From Floccularia luteovirens (taxonomy: Eukaryota > Basidiomycota > Agaricomycetes > Agaricales > Squamanitaceae): a DNA stretch of 64,000 bases. Position numbers and translations under genes: made by a program. The notes beneath the pieces were generated by a model that had not been told where the DNA came from, ran no database searches, and saw only the letters and a program-made list of their open reading frames with translations. The stretch lies in assembly GCA_009739215.1 (NCBI GenBank), contig VSJF01000002.1:3076032-3140031 (forward strand), written 5' to 3'. Below are positions 1-12,399 of this stretch, one piece after another (position 1 is the first letter of the stretch; the number at the start of each line of letters is the position of its first letter).

Positions 1-465
1 ACCTATTCCAACTTGAAGAGATTCACTGGCGATATTTCAATATTCAGCTTGCCAGAGTTTGGTACTCCAATGGCCAGTCTTTGTTTCCAACAATTAACAC
101 ATCTTCATGTCACTACATTTGGTGAATCCTGGTCGAGATATAACAACTGGAATCTTAATTTTCCGAATATGACCCATCTCGCATTACAAGAAGATACTAT
201 GCGCGTAGGTTGGCCCAGAGAGACATCCAATTCTCTGCGACGTATCCTATCAAGCTGTCAACGTCTTCGAGTCTTGGTCATGTTTGTTGGAGCTGAGGAA
301 TACGAGGTCATTACGTTGCGGACCCGCCGAACGTTTGGGGATATCCGCCTTGTTGTTCGTAAATACCCTCGAAACGTCAACCGTCTTTGGTTAAATGGTG
401 CATGTGGAAAATTTGATTTTTGGGAAGAGGCAGAACATATTTGTTACAAAACGACTAAAAATTAG
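1..465 (+). CDS. F-box/LRR-like protein, C-terminal part (5' end outside window)
   Basis: Open from the first base in frame 1 to a TAG at 463-465; the start lies upstream of the window. The product closely resembles the second half of the gene at 979-2041. Both share the NLKRFTGD motif, a 'hLHhT' beta-strand-like segment, a 'hThLALxED' segment, a leucine-rich 'LPSL/CQRLRVLVhF' stretch and a terminal aromatic 'DFWxxAE' motif. This pattern is typical of rapidly evolving agaricomycete F-box proteins with degenerate leucine-rich repeats, which are presumed substrate receptors of SCF ubiquitin ligases; no F-box can be seen here because the N-terminus is missing. The copy ends about 35 residues earlier than its neighbour, just after the shared DFW motif. 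Family assignment is from memory of such proteins; tandem paralogy is seen directly. Confidence 0.6.
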   Translation, partial: TYSNLKRFTGDISIFSLPEFGTPMASLCFQQLTHLHVTTFGESWSRYNNWNLNFPNMTHLALQEDTMRVGWPRETSNSLRRILSSCQRLRVLVMFVGAEEYEVITLRTRRTFGDIRLVVRKYPRNVNRLWLNGACGKFDFWEEAEHICYKTTKN

Positions 466-978
466 GACGACGGAATGGTATTATTCTAAATATGTAAAAG
501 GAGATGACGCGCTGATTATACCCATTCGAACGTGTACCCTTTTAATTAGTGGAGTCGACTAATCATAATTAACAGCTGTCAATATGGGGTGGTCAAAGTT
601 AAAGTCGGCCATGGGTTTGTTTTGGGAGAAATCAATTTCCAATGAAAACCAACACACGGCTGACCATTCTGGCTCCCTTTATTGTTACCACCTAGATTAT
701 TATAACAGGTTCCATTATAGAATTATACTTCCGGACAGATTCATACATGTGGCCTTAACTAATTCGATTCTTTGTTTGGTTAGCTGGAGACAATGGTTAT
801 TCAAAGGTGGCCGCTCAATATTCCAGGTACTTATATGAGCACCAACAGCCGGAACTGTAAACCTGTCCTCCATCCTCAAATCCCTACAGGTAGGTATACC
901 TTACTGGTAACGACCTACAACTGGGTTTAATAATCATTCTTTTTCCAGGAAAAAACCGATATATGAACAGGACTCGCT
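466..978. other. Spacer between the tandem F-box-like paralogues
   Basis: About 510 bp. It contains an open frame of 84 codons (584-838, +) with no recognisable family, no clear splice partners and no match to either neighbour, so I do not call it a gene. It should hold the promoter of the 979 gene. Confidence 0.4.
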
Positions 979-2041
979 ATGACGAATTCTACCAGATGCA
1001 GCACGTTTCCTCAAGACATAGAAAGAGAGATTTTTGAAACCACCATCCGATCTCACCCGAAGAGCTTTCGTCACATAGTTCTTGTGGCTCGTCGTGTTAA
1101 GACCTGGTACGTGGACCTATCTTTCCCGTTAGTCCCTCATTAAAAAATGTCGTAGGATTATTCCAATAGTGTATGAGACCCTTATACTTCAAGGCGAGCG
1201 AACTACCCACTTGTTGGAAAAGGCACCTCCCGAGTCTTTTGCTAGATACGTGAAGCATCTGTCATGGGGAGATAGACGAGGTCCAGATCGCGGCATGAAT
1301 GCACAATTCCAATTCAACCTTTTGGGGGACTGTTCGAACCTTGTCGACCTTGCATTGTGGGATCCTGACTACTTCGGATTCTACATGAAAGGCTCAGCAT
1401 ATGCGAAATTATCCACGGCTTTCCCCAATCTCAAGAGATTTACCGGCGATGTGAGAGTTTTTAATTCCAGAGCTGCCGCATCTAGCTCTTTGGACAAGAT
1501 ATGGGATTGTTTCGCCCACCCTATATTCGCCAACTTGAGTCATCTGCACATTACTTCGGAGAGGCATTCATGGCTGTATTTTATGGATTGGGATGTCCAT
1601 TTATCACGGTTAACGTACTTGGCTCTATACGAAGATGCTGTCTTTCTTGCAGATCATGCTTTGATTGCTGATGTGCTTCTAACCATTCTGAAGAGGTTGC
1701 CATCCCTAAAGGTCTTAGTTATATTCGTCAAAGTATCTGGCATGTACTGCTTAGGCAATTGGGTACAAAGATGTTTCAACGATCCTCGTGTTGTCGTCAC
1801 ATCTTATCCAAGGGATGTCGTAAAGGACTGGGAAAGTGGTGCTCGAGGAGGATCTGATTTTTGGGTGAGAGCAGAGAAAGTGGTCTCTCGACGACGCGAT
1901 TACGAAAGGAAATGGCAAAAGAAGAGTGAACAATTGCTTGCTAGGATTTTGATATCTGCCACCTCAAGTAATAAGTGTGGGGTCTTTAGAGAAACGATTG
2001 AACACCATTTAGATAGTCGTTATGCACATCATCATAATTAA
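979..2041 (+). CDS. F-box/LRR-like protein, tandem paralogue
   Basis: Two exons, 979-1106 and 1156-2041, separated by a 49-nt GTACGT..TAG intron; the joined length of 1014 nt encodes 337 aa. The ATG at 979 begins MTNSTRCSTFPQDIEREIFE, which matches the 'LPxDhExEIFExxh' start common in agaricomycete F-box-like proteins. The remainder carries degenerate leucine-rich segments (for example LTYLALYED and LPSLKVLVIF) and a basic tail with KWQKKSEQ. The second half is a paralogue of the partial gene at 1-465. A plausible role is target recognition in an SCF ubiquitin ligase, but that is inferred from family resemblance; the substrate is unknown. Confidence 0.7.
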
Positions 2042-2234
2042 CTTGAAACATTACTTATTGTACTATTGACATTATTAACAAACATATTCAGCAATTCAAC
2101 AAATGAAATCAATATGTATGTACCAGGAAGAAATTAAATCAGTAACATTCGAATTCAATTCGTTGTGGGAATACTCTGCTCATGCCTAAGCCCCTAAGTA
2201 AACACTAATTTTGTGACATACTCGTTAAGCTCAT

Positions 2235-4437
2235 TCAGTGATGATTGCGAGTTAACGCATCCACGTCTTTCCAGCTTTTTACTAATGTTCTTCTGATGCT
2301 AGCCATACCTGGGATACTAGACTTATCAGGAGTCTCATACTCAGATTCGTCTTTTGTGAGCTCGTAGGCGTTGCGACGGTCAGCAGGAGCCAAAGGTTGG
2401 TTCCTGTTAAATGCGCTTAGTACGGCTGTGTGATAAATTTGAGAGACACATTAGACGTACCAGACTGAGAAGATGAATTCTGATGGGTGTGGGTTGGGGT
2501 GCTAAAATAAATTATTTGAGTCTACATACAAACTTGGAGTTTCAGAAAATTTATAATTACCGCCGTAATTTGGTTGAGCTCCCGATGAATAGCTTGGCAG
2601 AAGTAGTCAAGATCTAAGAATCGGGAGTCAGGAGTGGTTAGGTCGCAAAAAAGTACAAATGAACTAACCAAGATCGTTCAAGTCATAGTTGAAGGGATTT
2701 TCACTGAATTTTATTTATTGTTAGTATAGTGCTAAATTCTGATACATCCAACTCACATTTCTTGTCCGATCTCAAGGAAACCTAATAGTAAGAATGAAGC
2801 AAAAGCAGTTCCAGGAATAATCAAGTAACCATATGCAGAGCTGTAAATTTGGAACTATAAACATATGTCAGCATTGAATAGTCTTTGCGACATGGATTGA
2901 GAATTTACAGGAAGGAAGAGCAAATAGAGCCAAACGGACATCCTCAAATGAGCTTGGTATGCGAAAGGAAGGGGCGTATTGCAGATACGTTCAAGATTAG
3001 AAAGCGTGTCGGATAATGAGGTAATGTTATTTGTAATTGCGACTGCCACCGATGGCTGCAATAATCCAGAAGTCATTGCAACTATTGAAAAAAGCATTAC
3101 TGTCAGCGCCAACCACCCGGAAAAATACACCCATTGACATACAGTAGCTATAGCTAATACGGATGTCAGTGTTTGATCGAGCCTATGCATATGCAGAGAC
3201 ACTTACTTGGAAAGGAACATCAGAATTTCGACCGGAATTTGACTCTCAACAATTTCGCTTGTTTTAACCTTTCTTCTCCTTGCCTCTCCAGGTTTAGCAC
3301 GATGAAGGATTTTCCTGATTGACCACTTGAAGAACCTGAGAAGGGGGACATAATCAGTAGACTGTAGTCTCAGGTGGGTTGCGTGCAGGTTTCAGGGGAC
3401 GGTCGCTTTCAACTAGGGCCAGAGCTTTCTCGGGATCATAACCTTCACGCCTAGGACGAGGTGTGTGTACCCTAGAATCTCCACGCATCCAACTTGCATC
3501 AGATCTACCATCGTTAACAATGGTGTCCTCTTTTGAATGGGCTGGATGCCCGGACCTACCCCTCTTGATGTCGTAATCAACTGACGAAGGCTCTATGGGA
3601 TTCGAGGGGTCGTGCCACAAAGGTAATGTCTCGTCTTCGGATTCTCCCTGTTGGTTGGCGTATCGGGGTAAAAATGACACAAGGGGGTATAAATCCTCGT
3701 AATAGATCCCCTGCTCTGCTCGCAAGAAATGCTATAATTAAACGACTTTGGTTAGTGACAGAGAATGTGTACTTTAGATTTATAACAAACCTTGACTGAG
3801 ACTGAGAAAGCATGAATCTTGGTGAATATTTGTTAGTAACACTGAGTAAGTAGGTAGAGAACAAGATTTCATACCAGGTTGATAATCGTCTTTTTTTCGA
3901 CAACACTGTGAAGCTCCGATTGTTTTCGTTGAGCGCCTTTGTTCTCTCTGGTATTCGGGATATGGATCCAGATCTAGAGAAGATGATATAATTCGTGTTG
4001 GTGATCAAAAAGATAAGTTTGGAAGTACATACCAGAAGGGAAAGGTTTCGAGATATTGTGGCAATGTTACTCCACATTTTTCGTCCATCTTGATATCTAT
4101 TGAAACTATGAATAAATACTTAGTGTGGAGAAGAATTGAGCAAATACCTCTCGTATGCCGAAGATGTTCTAAAAGAAATGACCAAACCGAGAACAGTACC
4201 GAGCACTGTTAACAGTGTGTTTGGAATGGCGAGAGTATGGGTTGTTAGCTTTGACACAGTTGCAACCACTATTCGTTTCCATAAATAAATGTTGTTCGAA
4301 TCCACTTGAATCCAAGTTGAATACTCACTAGTCGCTATTAAGGAGAAGAAGAAAACTTCAGGCCATATGTCATTAATGACTGTTGCATTGAAACGGTCTA
4401 TACTCCAATTTCGAAAAAGTGGATTATCAGCTGGCAT
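2235..4437 (-). CDS. Bestrophin-family (RFP-TM) anion channel, one surplus base
   Basis: A 13-exon model: 4437-4329, 4268-4148, 4096-4033, 3973-3875, 3817-3791, 3731-3207, 3147-3131, 3081-2909, 2854-2757, 2703-2669, 2613-2561, 2479-2461, 2425-2235. The translation shows bestrophin/UPF0187 hallmarks: FRTSSAYERYQDGRKMW after the first membrane segment, QGIYYEDLYPLVSFLPRY, GLLQPSVAVAITNNITSL, a hydrophobic SVWLYLLFLPFQIY segment, and EIGQEIENPFNYDLNDLDLD near the C-terminus. The family forms chloride or other anion channels, or related membrane proteins. The exon sum is 1531 nt, one more than a multiple of three. Reading is continuous on both sides of about 3354, where a TGA interrupts ...ETTVY and the next frame resumes DYVPLLRFFKW. 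Without that base the product would be about 509 aa. Two exons are 17 and 19 nt long. Confidence 0.8.
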
Positions 4438-6743
4438 GTTTGAAAAGGAAAAAAGTAGAGAAAGAGAGCGTTCTGAAGAAAAGGGTGGTTGGTAAGGAAA
4501 GAAATAAAATCAAGCGAATCACGATTTTTAAATGTAAAAAACAAGGGATCTGGAGAGATCTAAGGGTTCAGAAATAATAAATTACACATCAAAGACCCAA
4601 AATAACTCGTACGTCGTGTTGGAATTGTGACTATAGCAAATGTTTAGATTGATCCGAACTTGCCTTGTCAGATATTTAATGGTTATGAATTCTTGCTACG
4701 CTAGTCATCACGCATTCGTGTGGTTCATCAACGGACATCTAGTAGAACAAGTTGTTGCATACACGACTTGGAAAAGTAGAGGTTTCTGTTACACTTGAAA
4801 GGGTCGTCAGTCACGTCCGTCACAATTGGATGGGCGATTGGACCAATTCCGAAAATAAACCCCAATTAGCCTTGCGATAACTCCTTTACCCCATTCCATA
4901 GCTTCAGCATCTGAGAAGATCACAAGGGAGGCCCAAACTTAGAGACGAGCGCTCTCGGGAGTTATTTGGATTAGAAAGCAGAGCCAAGGACACAAAGACC
5001 TGGACTTATCGTAATTAAGCATCACAGCTTCGTACAGGATTATATTTTGATGAGAGTTTCAGCGATAATCTTTAACATATGACCAAGTTTGATGAATAGC
5101 CATAAAACCACTGACAAGGTCTAGGTCAGGATTTGGATGAACATGAATTATAATTGTTGTGTTCTAGTAAGGGTGGATGAATCGAAATGTTATGGAGTGC
5201 ATGCACATACATACGCGGTCTACTAATATTAATAGTATCATGGTACCTCCAAGGTTATGTATAGCTATACATCGTCTTAAATGTATTAATAACTAATTTT
5301 TGTTTAAGAAGATTATAAATACCGTTCTGCTGACTGTTCACTGTAGTCGCTCATCCTCTGAATCTCCGGTTTCTGAGAAGTTATGATAAGTCGCGGGAGG
5401 CTTCGGATCATGGTGCTGCAGTTGCATTTTCGACAGTTTCGATCCTTAAGTAGGGTGCCAGAAAAAGTACTGTTCACTGGTTGCGATGGCTACTTTGAGT
5501 TCCTACTTCTACATACTGTAAAACAGAACTTTGGATTTTAGCCGTGATAAAAGTGGTGAAACCTGTGGTTGACTTGGTATGTAAGCCTATCTTTCTGCTA
5601 TATCGGTCGTATCTGATCATTGTTGGAGAACACGTATTCATCGCCACATCTGAAGGCTATACAAAGGGTCAGAGTATGTGTTTGTATTTGTGTTTGAATA
5701 ATCAAACTTTTTTTAAACATAATGTTCCAGGCTGTCTCTTGGAAATAACGTGTACTTTAATGATTCAGAAAACATAGACGGGGTTCCGTTTGTGGTTGGA
5801 ATTAAAATCTGGGTAGAGAAAACAGGTCAAAGCGAAAAGCTAACTTGACGATGTTCTATGTAGCACTAAACATCCGTACGGAATATCATGGCATGCGATA
5901 CACAAGGCGCGGCGTTAGGGCACCCTGTAGTTAACGTTAGTGAGTGAATAGCCGCGCTGTACCTTGTACCCCTGGATACCATCCAAATTGTTGAATTGTT
6001 GATGGTGAGTAGATCCGGACGTCAATTAAAACAAGATAGGGTCGAGTTCTCAATGTGATACTATGAGGGATGTCATGATCATTATCCGTTCCAGAAATGC
6101 AGAACAAGCCACTGATCCCTGACATAAACAAACCGCTGAAAATACCGATCCGGATGTTTGCTCAAACTTACAAGTTACATCTATAACTTGATCATCTTTT
6201 GTTCACTCATCAACTGAATTCTTGGCCACATTCAGCTCTTTGTAATGGCTGGGATTGCACTTACAATCGATGTCGCCCTTGGGGTTGCCATGCAAGGGAC
6301 GACTAACCAACCAAACAGACCAACAGACGCCCGTACCAGAGTCGGCGCTTCCTGCAAATCTTCTTCTGTCGAACTCCAGACATTTGGTTCCGGTTACAAA
6401 TGACAAAGAGAGATGTTTCAGTGATTGCAGAGCTGTGGTGTCTATCTTCATTTTTTCATGCTGCTTGAAAGTCTTCAGTGTGGTGTCGAAATGTTGGCAA
6501 GACACTTTGGCGACAAACAATGATTAAGGGTCAAGTAATTGAGTCGGGCCAGTGATCATGTCACAAGTTCTCCTCTTCAACATGCTGTTTTTCTAAAGGC
6601 TTCTCTTTTGCATGCACTGTGCACTTTGCACTTCTAAAGGGTCCGAGGGTTCTTTGTACTTGGTCTAAATCGGGTCTACCTATTCTACCCGTCATATAAA
6701 AGATGTCTTGGAACAGGTTGAAATTTCCTATTGGCAACCACTC
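4438..6743. other. Gene-poor interval
   Basis: About 2.3 kb between the bestrophin start and the EF-hand gene. Short frames occur on both strands (for example 5544-5777 + and an overlapping pair around 6203-6527), but none shows a recognisable domain, a credible spliced extension or paralogues in the window. I see no tRNA boxes or repeats. Confidence 0.4.
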
Positions 6744-9700
6744 ATGAACATGACATCCTTACCAACTCCGGACTCTGGAACTGGCGATCGACAAAATCTA
6801 CTGAATGAAGCATATTTTGCAGCAAACAATATCAGTGATCTTTCGAAAGGACAGCAGAGATTCGACCAACTTGGTTTGTGAAGGTTTCTCTGTGGGCCAC
6901 TCATATGATAATGATCTTGCGATATGCTTCCATGCGCTTTCTCTACAGGAGATCGCATAGATGGTGCCCAACAATCTTCTACCAGCAAATTCATAAGTGG
7001 ATTTGCTTCCTCTAACGAATCAATGATTACCGCTGCTGTCAATGCTATCACAGCGTTCGACACTGGGAATGGTGCTATCAAAGACCTAATCAACGGCTTT
7101 GCGGAACATGCTGGTGTCATTATGAAGGGTCTAGATGCCCTTGGACAAGTCCATCCTTTTATTGGAGGTTGATGTTCGGCATATAATATTCAATGTTTTT
7201 GTTCTCATATCAACTCTAGTGGCCGTTGTTGCCTTTAAACTTGTTGTCACCCTCGATCTCACTCGAAGAGAAAACAATAAGAAGGTAATTGCTGTTAAAA
7301 TTGAGATGCAAAAAATGATATGTGTATTGTTTCAGTGAGTAATTTTTTCATTCCTAGGAAGTTGTTATAATCAATGCAAAATTGATAGACTACGTCATGT
7401 CAAAGATCCAGAAGAGAAAGGTCCTGATGGGACGACGATCAAGGACAGAATACAAACTTTATTGGAGATAATTGCAAAAGACATCAAGGAATGCGGATCA
7501 GCATGTGATGTCTATATGAAAAAGAGCTTTCTAGGTGATGCAACTTATGCTCTGTTCTTTGCTTCCGTTAACAGATTCTTCAGCAAAGACTGTTAAATCG
7601 GTGGTCTATGAAGGTCGTCTCGCGCAATACGGTGCTCTGTTCAACGACCACAAAGAAGCACTTAAATATGCCTTATCAATTCACACAGCCTTGGGAGTGG
7701 ATTCCGCCAACGCTAAACTAGACTCACAAGCTCTACAGCTACAATCCATCGAGGAAAAGCTGACGAAGATTTTCCGAGAGCTGGATACACCACGTGAGAA
7801 AGATATTCACCAATTTATGGATGCCAATGGAGGAGCGAAAGCATGTATCGAGCGAGACGATTTACTGAAACAACTTGTCTCCAAAACTGGGGAGGCGATA
7901 ACTAATATATCTGGACACGATTCCCACAAAAGAGGAGACGAGCTTTCAAGTGCTAGGAAGGTCTTATTGAATGAAATTGCAGAGGATTTAGATGAAGCAC
8001 TCAAACGTAATATGGAGATTTTTAGTGGAAAGTTGGAAATTCAAAGTGAACAAATTGCCGATGCAATTAGCAGGGAAGGCCAAGTCATTATTGGAGCATT
8101 CTTTTCAGGTGCACATGAAAGAATACAGGATCCTGTGAGTGATCTTCCTGCATTTCACTGAGATGTCGTTCTGAGGGCGTTATACAGGATTTGCAGATCA
8201 TATGGAAAGAAATGGTATATTAACATAACTATATTTTCAGACCCGATATCTATAACATTGCTGCAGGGTTGGAAAGCTAGTGTCAAAGCTCGGCATTTTG
8301 TTCTAGCCCTAAGAGACTACTACACAGACCAGTTCATGCTAGCCGCCGACCCATCAAATATGCAGGGACCGACCACATTCTCTTATCCTCTTACCCTACC
8401 TTCTGCTTCCACTCCCGGAATGAGCCCACCACCACCAAGACGCTCCAAAGACGAAGAATGGGCACTTGCATATGTGAACGTTGGGTATTTGCAATCGATC
8501 CTGGAAGCGATCGATGATGATGGTTCTGGTTTCATCAATATCAAAGAAGTTAATGAATTCATCTCAAGTAGGCCTACAGGGTGGACGTAAGTCTAATGTT
8601 ACAGCCATTTACATTCTCGAGATTTATGGAAATACGTAGACTTTTGCAGTGGATTGCGTATTGGGCAGCAGGTAACATCTCGCATTTTCTCAGGCACATA
8701 CAATTCACCAAACGTAAAAACAGGCTGGCACGTTAGCATATCGTCTTACAAGAGCAAGATATACGCACTTGTCAATAAAATGCACAAGTATCTCGACAAA
8801 GTTCATCCAGACAATCGGGTTATCTTTGACGAATATCTTGATCGATGGTCCATCACTCAAGTAGACATGATCCTTCGGTCCATCAAGCCCATCCCCCCAA
8901 CAGTTCGGATAGATCCAGAACTGAAAAGAATGACTGAGCTCTACGAAGATACAGAAGAGGCTAGGTTAGAGAAAAACTTGAAAGCTGTCTCGTTCCATCT
9001 TGACTCGGCTGCAACTGTGTCATTGGTCACCGGTCCGGGAAGAATAGAACGTGTAAGCTTCAAACTCTCCATGTAATATTGCATTAACGGCTGTTCTTTT
9101 GTAGTATCTTCTTCCCATTTTCTATCTTCTTATAAAACAGCACTTCCGTGTTTTCGAAGCTGCGGTGCACCACATTATAGATGTCAAAGAACTAGTAGCT
9201 GCAAATGAATCCCTACTTTCAGCATTATCAGTTGTGGATGAACGAATTTTGGATATCAAAGGTATGTGGTACTTATTGCAGTATTTTCATATTTCATATT
9301 AATAAATCATACCTAAGCAATATGCAGGCATCTCCATGTCGATGTAAGTGCTCAGCTGGATAACCTTGCCTTTGGAATGGTATGGTTTGATCATATCTAG
9401 ACCTTTGGTGCTCTCACTTACGGAATATCTAGTTCCAAGCTTATAAAACGGGGTACGATCCATCCGAGGCTTCCTTCCTGAAATTTAGCGATGAAACGAC
9501 GGAAAATGAATTGGCGAATATGAAGATCCCAGCTCGAGACGATAAGTCACCTCTGTCAGCTCTCAAGTACGACATATTGGATACGTTCAAATATGAGTTG
9601 CACGATATCCACATCCCTCCACCACCATTAGAGGTAGCTGACCAAATTTGCGGTGTCTGGGGAGGATATTGCTATCGCGACCCACAAGACGATGAGATTG

Positions 9701-11240
9701 TGGTGCATGAAAGTCTGTACCAGCTGAAGATAGTTAGAGGTGACGAGAAAGGTTCGATTAAAGGCAAAACGCAAAGTCGCCTAGATATCCTCCACCTTGT
9801 CGGTACTGCGGTGGGATCTGAGGGGACTGAAGATATGGAAGTTGATTTCACGATGACGTACGACGATGGGTACTGGGTGCGGTGCAAGGGAAAGTTCAAC
9901 TCTGGAGCGGAAACAATCACTGGAAACTGGTATAATCACTATGAATCTGGTGAAGAAGACGCGAAGGTTCTTCCAGAATTCGCTGAGGGAACGTTCTTCT
10001 TCTGCAAGACGCCTTGTGATATATTTCGATATCGGTATACCGAAAAGACTTTCGGAGAAAACAAGGCCCTTGCCCGGTGGACGTTTGCATGTTCTGCTGT
10101 GCTCCACAGAATAAGATGTCGGCATATGTCGTGGAAGTATCTGAAGAATCATTTCTCCGAGCGTCATCGCTTTATGGAATTATTTTTTCGCTATGTGACG
10201 ATCTTTCGCAACTTGGCACCGCAACAAGAAATATCGAAAGAGGAGTCTAAAGAGTGGCGGATCCTTATTCGAAACATAGAACCTCTGATTGCACGACTGT
10301 ATAGCTCCATTGTATACTTCAACGTCAACAGGACTCCGTGTCACGCGTAAGTTTCATCATATCATTGTCAGGTAATTCTAGTACTGACGGCCAAATACAA
10401 CTGGATCAGTTCAATAGAGTGCGATGGTTGTCGTCGACGGCTAATGCGGACGAGGTTCCTATGTGTCACTTGTCGTCTTCCGAACCTAAGCAACGGAGTC
10501 GATCTCTGTGGCGACTGTATAGAGAAATCATGCACGCAAAATGATTTCATACATGACCCGTCGCATAGCCTGATACGGGTTAGATATTTCCTTCAAGATT
10601 CTTCAAAGGCTTGGCTTGTTCCCGAAGCGCGTGTTGTCTCAGAACGTGTTAAAGCTGCTTTTTTAGAGCTTGAGTCGGGCCATACTGCGACAGAACCTGC
10701 AGAAAACAAGGAAGAGCACATCGCTTCTGAGACTCGAGTTCCAACAAGCGCTACCCCAATGCTTTGTACGAGCTGCGGGAAAGTAGTTAGCACCCCTTGT
10801 TGGGTGTGCGTCCTTTGCAGTAAGACATGTCCTTTGTTTCACTTGTGCTTCTGTTGATTGAGTTATAATACATAGCACCGGACACTTTTGTTTGCTTGGA
10901 GTGCGAATCAAAACAAGTTCCTCCACTCTCTGATGGCCCAAGTCCTTGGCACACATTAGACCATATCCTAATGCGAGTTTACAACAGTCAAAAGGTTGAA
11001 ATTGTAGACAATGATCAAATAAGCCTTCTAAAGAAACAACTCATTGAATACGAAGTCAAGGCAGAAGAACGATTCCGCAAGAGTAAAGAAGAATCGGAAG
11101 ATCGGCTTGTTACATTGGAGAATACTGTAGACAGGAGAATGACGACGCTTGAAAGGGAAGTGGAGAGGCGATTTTCGTTAGTTGAAGAAATGCTTCGAAA
11201 GATATTAGAAACTGTTCAGACAGGGAAAAGTGTAAATTAA
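6744..11240 (+). CDS. Large EF-hand / ZZ-type zinc-finger protein with helical N-terminal domain
   Basis: Fourteen exons: 6744-6873, 6949-7167, 7220-7334, 7389-7534, 7584-8134, 8188-8214, 8267-8586, 8640-8671, 8724-9052, 9105-9261, 9318-9379, 9433-10346, 10410-10819, 10876-11240. The sum is 3777 nt, or 1258 aa, in frame throughout. In order it holds: an alpha-helical N-terminus with the pattern GQVHPFIGVAVVAFK and VTLDLTRRENNKK (about residues 95-150), resembling the N-terminal helical region of agaricomycete STAND/NLR-like proteins; a long helical region; one EF-hand loop DDDGSGFINIKE at about 479-490; a conserved SAQLDNLAFGMFQAY segment; a beta-rich region; a ZZ finger beginning ECDGCRRRL at about 1003; a second Cys-rich cluster CTSCGK..CWVCVLC; and a C-terminal coiled coil. 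This suggests Ca2+ sensing and protein scaffolding. The function is unknown and the NLR link is from memory. Confidence 0.85.
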
Positions 11241-11599
11241 ACAATCTGTCGTTGATATTCATACTTACCGTGTTGCATTGAACATCAACTTCATTACACG
11301 CATTGGAAGAGAAGGTATACTGGCTTTTTGGTTTTCTGTACTCGGTTATTATCATGGAAATGCAAGATCATCATATGTACAGTGGCGCGGCTCTTCTTGG
11401 CATTGAAAAGTCTTGTGTGTGGTTTGTAAGAGCTTTTGCTACTGACCCAGATCTGGGTGACTCCTGGGCGTAGTGGCTAGTGATTCGTTAGATAATAGAG
11501 TAGTAGCTTGCAGGACTGATCCGGCACGGAGGTTTCTTTCTCTAGCCTTAGCATGCCTCCGTACTTTTCCAGACATCTATTGCATCGTATCCAAATCGT

Positions 11600-12076
11600 T
11601 CAAGCCGGAATCATCGACAAACCACTTCCAAGCTAAGTAACAACCAAGAACCAAAGTGGGAAGTGTTAGGAATACAGGACTTGCACATGCGACCAGATCC
11701 TGTTGAAGCTGAAGGATACGACTCGGTTATTATACAGTTGGTCTGCCAGAGAATAAGTATGTTGGCACCTAATTTGATGGAACACAGCAGAACATGAAAA
11801 CGTCCATTGGGCAAGGGCTTTGCTTTCATTAGAAGTTTTCCACTGCACGGATACAGAAAAACATCATAAGGCTTCTTTCACAAGAAATCTTCCCTGTCGG
11901 AGTGAGTAGTCTTCCCAAACGAGATTATACCAGTTTCCGATGATGATTTCCCCTTCAGAGTTAAACTTTCCTTCGCATCGCACCACAAGCCCATCACTGT
12001 ATGTCATCGCGATATTTACTTCAGTCTTGTCTTTCTCATCACCTCTAAATTTATTCAATAGAATAAGTATTAACAA
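11600..12076 (-). pseudogene. Decayed inverted fragment of the EF-hand/ZZ gene family
   Basis: Reading the minus strand gives RGDEKDKTEVNIAMTYSDG, then RCEGKFNSEGEIIIGNWYN, and, in another frame, SKALAQWTFSCSAVFHQIRC. These parallel RGDEKGS..DFTMTYDDG, RCKGKFNSGAETITGNWYN and NKALARWTFACSAVLHRIRC in exon 12 of the gene just upstream on the plus strand (about 9735-10125). The fragment has stops and frame changes between the matching blocks and lacks both ends of the gene. It is therefore a partial, inverted, diverged copy about 1.6 kb from its relative, probably the remnant of an old duplicate rather than a very recent inversion. Confidence 0.8.
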
Positions 12077-12399
12077 ATTGGTTTATCTAAATTCAGCCAT
12101 GTGTCTGTTAGCTACTATCTACTCAGGATATAGAAAGTAAATGAAATGGGCCCACGACATATATATCGTACTACAGGCAGTGTCACTTACTGACTTGTTC
12201 TGACGCGGGTGGCAGTGTTAAATACGGGCGGAGTCTCAAATCTCAAACAGGAGTGCCCCACAACGCCGTCGATACGACTTACCCTTTACCACCACCTTTC
12301 AACAGTTTATACAACACTTGACTTTCGTGAGTTCTACTGCACACATTCTTGCACCATTACATTACTGATCGTCTTTAAGACAAAACCTTACAACTACAC

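Noticed and set aside
5544..5777. 77-codon plus-strand frame with hydrophobic stretches
   Set aside because: No ATG-led extension with credible introns and no recognised family.
6203..6527. Two overlapping frames of about 90-105 codons on opposite strands
   Set aside because: No domain, no clear splice partners and no relatives in the window; either could be chance.
9325..9360. Apparent stop (ATG TAA) after the intron near 9.3 kb in the EF-hand gene, suggesting another frameshift
   Set aside because: Using the acceptor CCTAAG (exon from 9318) instead of the later TGCAG gives continuous sequence into SAQLDNLAFGM and a total length divisible by three, so there is no frameshift.
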